This document shows positions 15,175 through 23,023 of a DNA stretch of 40,068 nucleotides, piece after piece. The position numbers and the translations under genes are program-made. The notes beneath the pieces are model-generated. The model searched no databases and was not told the DNA's origin. It saw nothing but the letters and a program-made list of their open reading frames with translations. How positions within the stretch are numbered: position 1 is the stretch's first letter; every line of letters starts with the position of its first letter. Source of the stretch: Bacteroidota bacterium (GTDB lineage: Bacteria; Bacteroidota; Bacteroidia; UBA7662; CANHCV01); assembly GCA_947501265.1 (NCBI GenBank), contig CANMVY010000016.1, positions 1 to 40,068 of the forward strand, read 5' to 3'.

Positions 15175-17624
15175 TGCGTTCAGCACTCGTTTTATTTTTC
15201 TTTTTCATCGGATTTTTCGGCTTTTCTCAAGTTCAGTTGAGGGGAAAAATCGTTCACGACTCGACCGGACTTCCGTTGGAATCGGCACAAATTTCGGCGG
15301 TGGGCACCAAATTCGGAACGACTTCATCCAGCGATGGCTCCTTTACCCTTGTGCTTCCTTCTGAAAAAGAATATACGGTGGCGTTTTCTTATTTGGGTTT
15401 TAAAACTCAAACGAGAAGAATCGACCCCAATAACATGCCTGCATTTCTTCAAATTCGTTTAAAATCATCGGTTCGCGATTTTTCCGGAGTGAGCATCGAC
15501 GGAAATTCCAATCGGAATTCGGGCATGATTCAAATGGATCCCAAAATTGGGAAATTGAACCCCAATCTCACCGGAATTCGGGATATTTTGGGTGCATTTA
15601 TCCAAACCAACAACGAATTAAGTGCCAGCTACAACGTTCGTGGAGGGAATTACGATGAAAATTTGGTGTACGTGAACGGAGTAGAAATTCAACGTCCGCA
15701 ATTGGCTCGCAGCGGCCAACAAGAGGGAATGAGTTTTGTGAACCCCGATTTGGTTGGCCGCATCAACTTCTCCAACGGCGGATTCGAAGCCAAGTACGGC
15801 GATAAAATGTCGTCGGTGCTCGATATCACCTATCGCCGCCCCGATTCGTTTCGGGTAGGCATATCTGGGGGCTTCATGGGCGGCTCGGCCTATTACGAGA
15901 ATCGATCCAAGAATAAAAAATTCGGCATCATTGCCGGTGCTCGTTACCGAACCCTCACCGGACTGCTTTCCACTTTGGATGTGCAAGGCGATTACAGTCC
16001 GCAGTACGGAGATTTCCAGGCCAACCTCACCTACTCCATCAATAAAAAGTGGGAATTTTCTTCCTTGCATACCCTGGCCGCCAACGTGTACAGCTTGGTT
16101 CCTCAAAGTCGGGAAACGGCCTTTGGAACCATCAAAGAAGCGTTGTTGTTGCGGGTTTATTTTGCGGGACAGGAATACACCAATTACTCCAACTCCCTGC
16201 AAGCCATCAATTTCAACTACCAATCGTTGGATGGAAAAACCCGTTTGAAATTTGGTGCGAATTATTACACCGCTTTGGAGAAAGAAACGTTTGACGTAGA
16301 GGGCGCTTACTTTTTGGACCAGTTGGACAACGATCCGGGGTCGAAGGATTTCGGAAAAGTTCGGTTCAATCGCGGATATGGAGGTTTTCAATCGTACGGT
16401 AGAAACCAATTGGAAATTCAATCGGCGGCCATTCAGCATTCCGGAATGTACCAATCTGCCGGTGGCAAACCGGTGGTGGAATGGGGATTAAAACTGCGGA
16501 ATGATCAATTCAAGGATCAGTTGTACGAGTGGAAACGGGTGGATTCTGCGGGCTTTTCGTTGCCCCAAAAGTCAGATACCGTGGTATATTTGGAAGAGTT
16601 TATTTCGGGCAAAAACAACCTACAAGCCCAACGGGCAGAAACGTATGCGCAAGTGCGCCTCGAAAAAGATTGGTTAGGCAATCAGTTTTCGGCCATCATG
16701 GGCGTTCGGGGGAATTATCATTCCATTACCCAGCAGTTTTTGGTGAGCCCGCGCATCATTCTCTCCCTTCGTCCCGATTGGAAAGACGATTGGTTGTTTC
16801 GCTTATCGGGCGGGCATTATGTACAGCCGCCTTTTTACCGGGAGATGCGTCAACTGGATGGAACCATCAACCTAAACATCAAATCGCAACAAAGCTGGCA
16901 AGTGGTTTTGGCCGGAGATCGCAATTTTGTGGCCTGGAATCGGAATTTCAAATTCGTTACGGAGGTTTGGGCCAAAAGCATCACCGATTTAATTCCGTAC
17001 GAAATCGACAATGTTCGTTTGCGGTATTACGGCACCAACAACGCCAAGGGTTACGCCCAAGGGATTGATTTTCGGGTGAATGGAGAATTTGTTCCCGGTT
17101 TGGAGTCGTGGATGCGGGTGAGTTTGATGAATTCGAAAGAAGACATTTTGGACGATGTGTATTTCGACTCTTCGGGCAAGGCGATTTATCCGGGTTATGT
17201 TCGTCGACCTTCCGATCAGCGGTTGAATTTCAGCATTTTGTTCCAGGATTATTTGCCGAACAACCCCACCTATACGGTTCATTTGAATTTATTTTACGGA
17301 AGTCGTTTGCCGATTGGTCCGCCGGATTATGTTCGTTACAAGGACACGTTTAGCATGCCGGCGTACCGAAGGGTTGACATTGGTTTTTCGAAGCAGTTGA
17401 TTGGCGGAGCGGCGAAAACGGTGAAAAACCAAGGATTTCTGCAAAATTTTGAAGGTTTGTGGCTGAGTTTGGATGTGTTCAATTTGCTGCAGATCCAAAA
17501 CACCGTTTCCTACACTTGGATTCGGGACAGTTTTGAGCGGCAGTTTGCCGTACCGAATTACCTCACCAACCGACAGATCAATGTGAAGTTGACGGGGACG
17601 ATTGGGAAAGGAAAACGGAAATGA
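15174..17624 (+). CDS. TonB-dependent outer-membrane receptor with carboxypeptidase-D-like N-terminal domain
   Basis: This 816-residue protein starts with a signal peptide (MRSALVLFFFFIGFFGFSQ), then a CarboxypepD_reg-like beta-sandwich at about residues 22-100 (RGKIVHDSTGLPLESAQISA), a plug domain at about 120-220 (YNVRGGNYDENLVYVNGVEI, FEAKYGDKMSSVLDITYR) and a beta-barrel to the end. The N-terminal sandwich is typical of Bacteroidota receptors. No SusD partner is adjacent, so it is probably not a classical polysaccharide-utilisation receptor. The ligand is unknown. Its ATG overlaps the rpe stop by one base and its TGA overlaps the next gene's ATG by four (ATGA). Confidence 0.93.
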   Translation: MRSALVLFFFFIGFFGFSQVQLRGKIVHDSTGLPLESAQISAVGTKFGTTSSSDGSFTLVLPSEKEYTVAFSYLGFKTQTRRIDPNNMPAFLQIRLKSSVRDFSGVSIDGNSNRNSGMIQMDPKIGKLNPNLTGIRDILGAFIQTNNELSASYNVRGGNYDENLVYVNGVEIQRPQLARSGQQEGMSFVNPDLVGRINFSNGGFEAKYGDKMSSVLDITYRRPDSFRVGISGGFMGGSAYYENRSKNKKFGIIAGARYRTLTGLLSTLDVQGDYSPQYGDFQANLTYSINKKWEFSSLHTLAANVYSLVPQSRETAFGTIKEALLLRVYFAGQEYTNYSNSLQAINFNYQSLDGKTRLKFGANYYTALEKETFDVEGAYFLDQLDNDPGSKDFGKVRFNRGYGGFQSYGRNQLEIQSAAIQHSGMYQSAGGKPVVEWGLKLRNDQFKDQLYEWKRVDSAGFSLPQKSDTVVYLEEFISGKNNLQAQRAETYAQVRLEKDWLGNQFSAIMGVRGNYHSITQQFLVSPRIILSLRPDWKDDWLFRLSGGHYVQPPFYREMRQLDGTINLNIKSQQSWQVVLAGDRNFVAWNRNFKFVTEVWAKSITDLIPYEIDNVRLRYYGTNNAKGYAQGIDFRVNGEFVPGLESWMRVSLMNSKEDILDDVYFDSSGKAIYPGYVRRPSDQRLNFSILFQDYLPNNPTYTVHLNLFYGSRLPIGPPDYVRYKDTFSMPAYRRVDIGFSKQLIGGAAKTVKNQGFLQNFEGLWLSLDVFNLLQIQNTVSYTWIRDSFERQFAVPNYLTNRQINVKLTGTIGKGKRK

Positions 17625-18187
17625 AACCTTGGGGGCTGATCGTTGCGGGTGGAAAGTCGGAACGATTCGGAAGCCCCAAAATCCTTCACGAAATCGAGGG
17701 CGTTCCGCAGTGGCAACGCTTGTTTGAGGCATTATCGCCCCATTGCGAGCGCGTTGTCCTCAATATTTCGGAGGAGCTACGTCTATTCTTCCCAACCTAT
17801 ACGCCCTTTGAGATTTTGGCAGAAAACGAACATTTGGGCCCTTTGGAAGGATTGTGCAGGGCTTTTGAAACTTACCCAAATAGAGATTGGTTGGTGGTTG
17901 CTTGCGATCATTTTTGGGTGGAAGCCGGTACATTTGAACAATTGAATGCTTTAAAATCGCTTTTTTTTCGTGATGAACAAGGAAACTTGGTACCTTGGCT
18001 TGGAAAAATTACCAAGCAGGATATTGATTTCATCCTTCAGAACAAGAAAGAGGGAGCGCAAAGTTTGAAGCGAATTTTGGAAGTGATGCCTGTTACGACG
18101 GTTTTACCGAGCAAGAAAGAATGGATTTTGGATGCCGATTCTGCTGAAATGTTACATTCTGATCACGTTAAGAACAAGGACCAGTAA
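17621..18187 (+). CDS. MobA-like nucleotidyltransferase
   Basis: This 188-residue protein has the N-terminal nucleotide-binding loop LIVAGGKSERFGSPK (residues 6-20) and the HLGPLEGLCRAF segment typical of MobA-like NTP transferases such as molybdenum-cofactor guanylyltransferase. The metal-binding strand reads LVVACDHFWV, where the family usually has CDxP, so the Pro is replaced. No molybdenum-cofactor or molybdoenzyme genes lie nearby, so guanylylation of molybdopterin is only the default assumption. It is the third member of a run of overlapping genes (4-nt overlap with the receptor). Confidence 0.75.
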   Translation: MKPWGLIVAGGKSERFGSPKILHEIEGVPQWQRLFEALSPHCERVVLNISEELRLFFPTYTPFEILAENEHLGPLEGLCRAFETYPNRDWLVVACDHFWVEAGTFEQLNALKSLFFRDEQGNLVPWLGKITKQDIDFILQNKKEGAQSLKRILEVMPVTTVLPSKKEWILDADSAEMLHSDHVKNKDQ

Positions 18188-18405
18188 ACCTTCAGCTTTA
18201 ACCAAAAGAGCTAAAATGGAGCTAAATTCACGATGATCGGATCCATTTTCTTGGCACCTCTTTTTGGAAAAACCCGATTTAAAGGAGAATGGATGAATCG
18301 TTCAACGTTCCAAAATCAAATTAAAATAACCTTGACTTTCAACGGAAGGTTGAAAAATAAAACAGATTGAAATCGAGCAGAAGAAATAGCTTGTATTTTT
18401 ACCGT

Positions 18406-19896
18406 ATGAAAAACAAAACAATCCGACCTACTTTTCATGATTTTTTAAGTGGATTCTTTGTTTTTTTGCTGGCCATGCCTTTGAGCTTAGGAATTGCGAA
18501 GGCCAGTAATTTTCCGCCTTTGATGGGTTTGTTAACGGCCGGAATTGGAGGTTTGGTTGTTTCTTGGTTTTCGGGTTCACGGCTCAGCATCAAGGGACCG
18601 GCGGCCGGTCTCATCGTTATTGTTGCCGGAAGTGTTACGGAACTTGGGAAAGGTGATCCGGTTCAAGGTTGGATTCTCACTTCCGGAGTACTTTTTTTAT
18701 CTGCCATTCTTCAACTTGGTTTCGGAAAAATGAAGTTGGGCCGGTTCATTGATTTCTTCCCTCTTCCCAGTATTCAAGGCATGTTATCGGCCATTGGAAT
18801 TATCATTTTAAGCAAACAAGTTCACCTAATTTTAGGAAATTCACCCTTGGATGCAGAAGGGAACCCTCTGATTGAGCCGATTGAATTGTTGATGGCGATT
18901 CCCGATTCTTTGAATAACATCAACCACATTTCGACCATCATTGGTTTGATCGGGATGACCATTGTTCTAACGTGGCATCGAATGCCGATTGCATTTTTGC
19001 GGAAGTTTCCCGCTCCATTGATTGTTCTTTTGATGACCATTCCTTTGAGCATGGTATTAAAACTTCCAAAGGAACAAACCATTCAATTTCAACAAAACTT
19101 TTTTGACTCTATTCGTTTTCAATTGGACTTTTCGGGTTGGGAGAATTTCGGTATTTTCATCAAGTACATTCTTTTGTTCGCGATCATTGGCAGTTTAGAA
19201 AGTTTGCTCACTGTGCGAGCCGTTGATATTCAAACGCCCAAAGAACCCAAAAGCAATCCCAACAAAGATTTGATTTCGATTGGTTTTGGCAACATTCTTA
19301 GTTCTTTTTTTGGTGGATTGCCCATGATTAGTGAGGTAGCACGCAGCAGTGCCAATGTTTCGAGTGGCGCAAAAACGCATTGGAGCAGCTTTTTCCACGG
19401 CTTTTTCATTCTCCTCTTCCTCGTTTTTTCTGTTCATTTCAGTGGTTTCATTCCAACGGCGGCGCTTTCCGCCCTGTTGGTTGCTGTGGGCATTCGCCTG
19501 ATTAATCCAAAAGAGTTTTTCAAAATTTTCAAGCTGGGAAAAGAGCAGTTTTTGGTTTTCATTTCCACCATTATCATGACGTTATTCACCGATTTATTAA
19601 TTGGAATTAGCATGGGAATTCTTGTAAACATTGGTTTTCTTTATTTCAATGGTACACCTCTTCAACGTATTTTTCGCCCAAAACTTCATTGGAAGGGAAA
19701 TGTTTTGATGGTTGATGAAGCGGCTACCTTTGCCAATTGGTTGGGAATCCAAAAGGAGATCAACACAAAAAAAAGGTCGGAACACATCGTTATTGATTTT
19801 TCAAACTGTTCCATCATGGATCAAACGGTTCAAGAAAATGTTTTTCACCTTGGGGTGGAGTTTTCTAAATCGGGTGGCTCCTTAATTTCGAGATAA
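18406..19896 (+). CDS. SulP family anion transporter with short STAS domain
   Basis: From the ATG at 18406 the protein has 496 residues: about ten to twelve hydrophobic segments through residue 420, with the SulP signature around LSIKGPAAGLIVIVAG (residues 62-77), and a C-terminal STAS-like region from about 435 (HIVIDFSNCSIMDQTVQENV). In this family the substrate can be sulfate, bicarbonate or another anion; nothing here decides it, and no carbonic anhydrase is next door. The STAS domain stops at SGGSLISR, earlier than usual, so its last helix/strand may be missing. TATTTTTA at 18394-18401 is a possible -7 box that would give a leaderless transcript. The longer frame from 18367 is less likely. 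Confidence 0.9.
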   Translation: MKNKTIRPTFHDFLSGFFVFLLAMPLSLGIAKASNFPPLMGLLTAGIGGLVVSWFSGSRLSIKGPAAGLIVIVAGSVTELGKGDPVQGWILTSGVLFLSAILQLGFGKMKLGRFIDFFPLPSIQGMLSAIGIIILSKQVHLILGNSPLDAEGNPLIEPIELLMAIPDSLNNINHISTIIGLIGMTIVLTWHRMPIAFLRKFPAPLIVLLMTIPLSMVLKLPKEQTIQFQQNFFDSIRFQLDFSGWENFGIFIKYILLFAIIGSLESLLTVRAVDIQTPKEPKSNPNKDLISIGFGNILSSFFGGLPMISEVARSSANVSSGAKTHWSSFFHGFFILLFLVFSVHFSGFIPTAALSALLVAVGIRLINPKEFFKIFKLGKEQFLVFISTIIMTLFTDLLIGISMGILVNIGFLYFNGTPLQRIFRPKLHWKGNVLMVDEAATFANWLGIQKEINTKKRSEHIVIDFSNCSIMDQTVQENVFHLGVEFSKSGGSLISR

Positions 19897-20145
19897 GCAA
19901 AGTCATTCCTATTTGCGTTTTCCTTTGGCTTCTGTTTTTCACTTCGGTTCAAAACCATCGTAGCACGGCCGATCAACAACATGTTTGATCTTTTTTCTGG
20001 AATCATGCGATTAGTCCGAAATCAGATTTCCTTCCGAATCGCCAGTTCCACCCTCCACTTCCACTCTTAATTGTCATTTTGTAGAAGTTTTTTTACCTTA
20101 AATGCCATTTTTCTTCTACAAATTTTATCTTCGTAAAAAACCCTC

Positions 20146-21162
20146 ATGAAAAAAATCTTGAAATGGATCGGAATCATCCTTGGAGGATTGATTGGATTTA
20201 TCCTTATTGTTGGTCTTGTTGCCCCCAAATCTTATCACGTTGATGTAACCCATTTCACCAAGGCATCGGCCCAAAATGCAGCGCCCCTTTTTCAAAAGTG
20301 GGAAAATTGGGACCGATGGTCGCCATGGAAAGCCTCCGATTCAACCATGAAAGTGGCCATCACTGGAACCTCTGGAACGGTAGGATCTCGGTACGATTGG
20401 ATGGGCGAAAATACCGGTGAAGGCAGCATGACGGTTACCGGCATCGACGCTTATTCCCTCAACTTCGACCTCGCTTTTAACGGTCCCCTTCCTTCCACTT
20501 GGAAATGTCAAATGGAAGCTCAAGACACTTTAGGTGGAAGCATCCTTTCTTGGACGTTCGACGGAGAAAGCCCCTACCCTTTCAACGCTTTTTCGTATTT
20601 GTTCAATATGGAGAATTACGTTCGAAGCGATTTTGAAAAAGGCTTGAAATCCATCGGCTCCATTGCCGAAGGCCCCGTAACCTACGACATCGAAATGATG
20701 AAAAATCCAGGTCTTCACTTTTTGATCAATCGAGCAACCGTAAAATTTGGCGATATCCCTGCTTTTTTTGGAGAACGGTATGGTGTCATTTACCCGGAAG
20801 CAGAAAAGTTAAACATTAAAGCAGGCACTCCATGTGGGTTGTTCTTTACGTACAATTCGGAAAAAGGGGAAACCGATATGGCCGCCGCAGCTGAAGTTCC
20901 AGAACGGCCGAAGCAAAAATCGCCCCTCATTACCGCCATCAGCATCGATAGAAATATTGCTCCAACCCTTTTGAAAATCAATTATTACGGTCCGTACGAG
21001 GGAACTGGAACCGCTCACGAAGCCATGGATGTATTCATGAAGCAAGAAAATTTAGTTCAGGTACCTCCCGTGATTGAGCGTTATGTGACCGATCCAGGAA
21101 CCCAAAAAGATCCGAATAAGGTACTTACCGAAATTATTTATGCCGTGAAGAAAAAGAATTAA
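20146..21162 (+). CDS. membrane-anchored SRPBCC protein with GyrI-like C-terminal domain
   Basis: This 338-residue protein begins with one membrane-anchor helix (residues 7-26, WIGIILGGLIGFILIVGLVA). Residues about 32-170 resemble the polyketide-cyclase/SRPBCC fold (LFQKWENWDRWSPWKASD is the typical START-like first helix region), and about 180-338 a GyrI-like/AraC effector-binding domain (GVIYPEAEKLNIK, IAPTLLKINYYGPYEGTG). Such fusions are thought to bind small hydrophobic ligands, but no function is established here. TATCTTCG at 20126-20133 is a near match to the -7 consensus. Its stop codon overlaps that of the convergent glycosyltransferase gene, leaving no room for a terminator. Confidence 0.85.
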   Translation: MKKILKWIGIILGGLIGFILIVGLVAPKSYHVDVTHFTKASAQNAAPLFQKWENWDRWSPWKASDSTMKVAITGTSGTVGSRYDWMGENTGEGSMTVTGIDAYSLNFDLAFNGPLPSTWKCQMEAQDTLGGSILSWTFDGESPYPFNAFSYLFNMENYVRSDFEKGLKSIGSIAEGPVTYDIEMMKNPGLHFLINRATVKFGDIPAFFGERYGVIYPEAEKLNIKAGTPCGLFFTYNSEKGETDMAAAAEVPERPKQKSPLITAISIDRNIAPTLLKINYYGPYEGTGTAHEAMDVFMKQENLVQVPPVIERYVTDPGTQKDPNKVLTEIIYAVKKKN

Positions 21163-22028
21163 CGAAGAATTCGATAGTTCTTATATCCTATTTCCCAGCC
21201 AAGGACTTTTTTCGCAAAAGCCTTGGCTTTTTCTTTGATGGAACGTCGGTCGATGGAAAGATCGAAATCGAATTTCCAATTTTGGGTTTCAATGCGTTTC
21301 CGCATGACTTCCGGATGCGTTCCTTTAAATTTTTGAAGGGCATCGATGCCCGAATAGTCGAATTCGTCTTTGTTTCCAACATTCTCCGCCAACCATGCAT
21401 CGTCGTGCCAAAGGCGGTGAAACGCCTGCTGTTTCCGTTGCATGGCATCGGGAGGTTTCACCCAACCGTAGTGATGAACGGTGGCATCTACCTTTTTCAC
21501 CTTTAGTTTTTCAGATGGCAACTTCCGAAACCCTTGGGCATCTTTATAAGAAAACACCCCTTTTCCAGGTCGAATGATTCGAATTTCATGATGGTACCAA
21601 CGGGAGGAAGAACCCACGTAATCGTAACTTCCGTAAAAATGCAAGTACTTGAAAAGCAAACCCTCCACTTGTACATCGCGCTTCCATTTCTCCATGGCAG
21701 ATCGAATGTTGGTATGGTCGTTTTCGTGGAAGCATTCGTCTCCCTGAATATAAATGGCCCAATCGGAATCGGGAGAAACGGCGGCCAATGCTTTATCCGT
21801 TTCTAAGGCAAGCACCCGGCCGCCTTCCCGCATTTCGTCGTTCCAAACGGTATCAACGATGCGAATTTTTGGACCCAAGGCTTCCACCAAGGCCCGAGTA
21901 GAATCTTCAGAATTTCCTACGGCAACCACCACCTCATCGCACAAGGGAAGAATGGAAGAAATGGCTTCTACAATGGGATAATCGTACTTTTCGGCATTCC
22001 GAATGAAGGTAAAACCCGAAACTTTCAT
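21159..22028 (-). CDS. family 2 glycosyltransferase
   Basis: This 289-residue protein has a GT-A fold start (KVSGFTFIRNAEKYDYPIVE), a nucleotide-sugar strand (CDEVVVAVGNSEDSTRAL) and a probable metal-binding stretch IYIQGDECFHE where the DxD motif sits in related enzymes. It lacks membrane helices, so it is likely cytoplasmic or peripheral and acts in glycan or O-antigen-type synthesis; donor and acceptor are unknown. It follows tsaC with a 4-nt ATGA overlap, forming a two-gene unit without obvious functional link, and its last four bases overlap the convergent SRPBCC gene. Confidence 0.87.
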   Translation of the reverse strand: MKVSGFTFIRNAEKYDYPIVEAISSILPLCDEVVVAVGNSEDSTRALVEALGPKIRIVDTVWNDEMREGGRVLALETDKALAAVSPDSDWAIYIQGDECFHENDHTNIRSAMEKWKRDVQVEGLLFKYLHFYGSYDYVGSSSRWYHHEIRIIRPGKGVFSYKDAQGFRKLPSEKLKVKKVDATVHHYGWVKPPDAMQRKQQAFHRLWHDDAWLAENVGNKDEFDYSGIDALQKFKGTHPEVMRKRIETQNWKFDFDLSIDRRSIKEKAKAFAKKVLGWEIGYKNYRILR

Positions 22029-22960
22029 GCAGAAGCGCGTTTTAATCGATCGTTGATGGCGCGGCCCAATCCTGCTTCGGGAAGCAATTGGGTATAAATC
22101 ATTTCGATGGGGAGTTCGTCCAACTCCCGAAGGAATTTAAAAAGTTGAGCAGCTGCTTCCACGGCGTTTCCGCCTTCCGACAAGTTGCGAAAGTGGTATG
22201 CTTCGAAGGGTTGATCTCCAAAAAACAAGAATCCTTGATTGCAATCGCAATGCGTATTGTTCCAATCCTCTACCATCACCACTTTTTTCTTTGGTGCATA
22301 GTGCGAATCCAACATCCCCGGCGCAGCCGGTTGTGAACTGGAGGTTTGTACTCGACTGATCTTCACTCCGGCAATCTTTTCGATTTCCTCGGAGGTGCAT
22401 CCTCCTAACCGGTAAATGACCAAGCCGTTCTCCCAACCTACGATGGTGCTTTCCAATCCTACCGAACAAGGACCTCCGTCGAGCACCATGGAAATGGCTT
22501 CTCCTAACTGATTTTCTACGTGTTCTGCAGTGGTGGGGCTAACATAGCCGAAAGGATTTGCGCTGGGAGCCGCCAACGGAAAAGGAAGGGATTTTAAAAC
22601 TTCCAAGGTTAGCGGATGGTTAGGGACACGAAAAGCACAAAGTGGACTTCCTGCCGTCACCAAATCGGAGATGAAAGGCTGTTTTGGCAGAAGCAAGGTC
22701 ATTGGACCCGGCCAAAAGTGTTGGGCCAATTTCAGCAGCGGTGCGGGGAACTCGGTGGAATATTTTTTCACTTCCTCCAACGAGGAGCAATGAACAATGA
22801 GCGGATCGAAATGTGGACGATTTTTAGCGGCAAAAATGGAGGCCACGGCTTTTTCATCGAGAGCGTTGGCCGCTAATCCGTACACGGTTTCGGTGGGAAT
22901 TCCCACCAAATTCCCCTGCAATAACTGCGAAACGGCCTGTTCAACGGACGATGAAATCAT
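22025..22960 (-). CDS. tsaC: threonylcarbamoyl-AMP synthase, Sua5 type
   Basis: This 311-residue enzyme activates threonine with bicarbonate and ATP to threonylcarbamoyl-AMP for the t6A37 modification of ANN-decoding tRNAs. The YrdC core (about 1-195) shows IPTETVYGLAANAL, the KNRPHFDPLIVH basic loop, and SVGLESTIVG; the Sua5-specific C-terminal domain follows after a linker containing APGMLDSHYAPKK. Length matches full Sua5 rather than short TsaC. The start is fixed by a -7 box (TATCTTTG on the minus strand at 22966-22973) only 5 nt upstream, implying a leaderless message. It is divergent from the BtuB-like receptor. Confidence 0.94.
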   Translation of the reverse strand: MISSSVEQAVSQLLQGNLVGIPTETVYGLAANALDEKAVASIFAAKNRPHFDPLIVHCSSLEEVKKYSTEFPAPLLKLAQHFWPGPMTLLLPKQPFISDLVTAGSPLCAFRVPNHPLTLEVLKSLPFPLAAPSANPFGYVSPTTAEHVENQLGEAISMVLDGGPCSVGLESTIVGWENGLVIYRLGGCTSEEIEKIAGVKISRVQTSSSQPAAPGMLDSHYAPKKKVVMVEDWNNTHCDCNQGFLFFGDQPFEAYHFRNLSEGGNAVEAAAQLFKFLRELDELPIEMIYTQLLPEAGLGRAINDRLKRASA

Positions 22961-22965
22961 GGGTT

Positions 22966-22973
22966 CAAAGATA
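22966..22973 (-). promoter_or_regulatory. -7 promoter element of tsaC
   Basis: The minus strand reads TATCTTTG, an exact TAnnTTTG match, ending 5 nt before the tsaC start codon. With a start point about 6 nt downstream of the box the mRNA would begin at or next to the ATG. No clear -33 TTG is visible. Confidence 0.55.
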
Positions 22974-22976
22974 CAC

Positions 22977-23008
22977 TTGGAAAGTGGACCCTGAGTTTTT
23001 TACCTTTG
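22977..23008 (+). promoter_or_regulatory. promoter of the BtuB-like receptor gene
   Basis: TTG at 22977-22979, a 21-nt spacer and TACCTTTG at 23001-23008 match the Bacteroidota promoter. The -7 box ends 15 nt before the chosen start codon. No riboswitch fits between them, so B12 riboswitch control is ruled out at this position. Confidence 0.65.
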
Positions 23009-23023
23009 CGCCAAATTTATCCC

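Noticed and set aside
15618-16454. 278-codon minus-strand frame inside the TonB-dependent receptor
   Set aside because: It is a shadow of a clear receptor gene; no recognisable motifs.
23006-23023. Upstream ATG for the BtuB-like receptor
   Set aside because: It lies within or next to the -7 promoter box, and the signal peptide begins at the ATG at 23024.
22961-23023. Cobalamin riboswitch ahead of the BtuB-like receptor
   Set aside because: Only 63 bp separate the divergent starts and the promoter leaves about 10 nt of leader, far too little.
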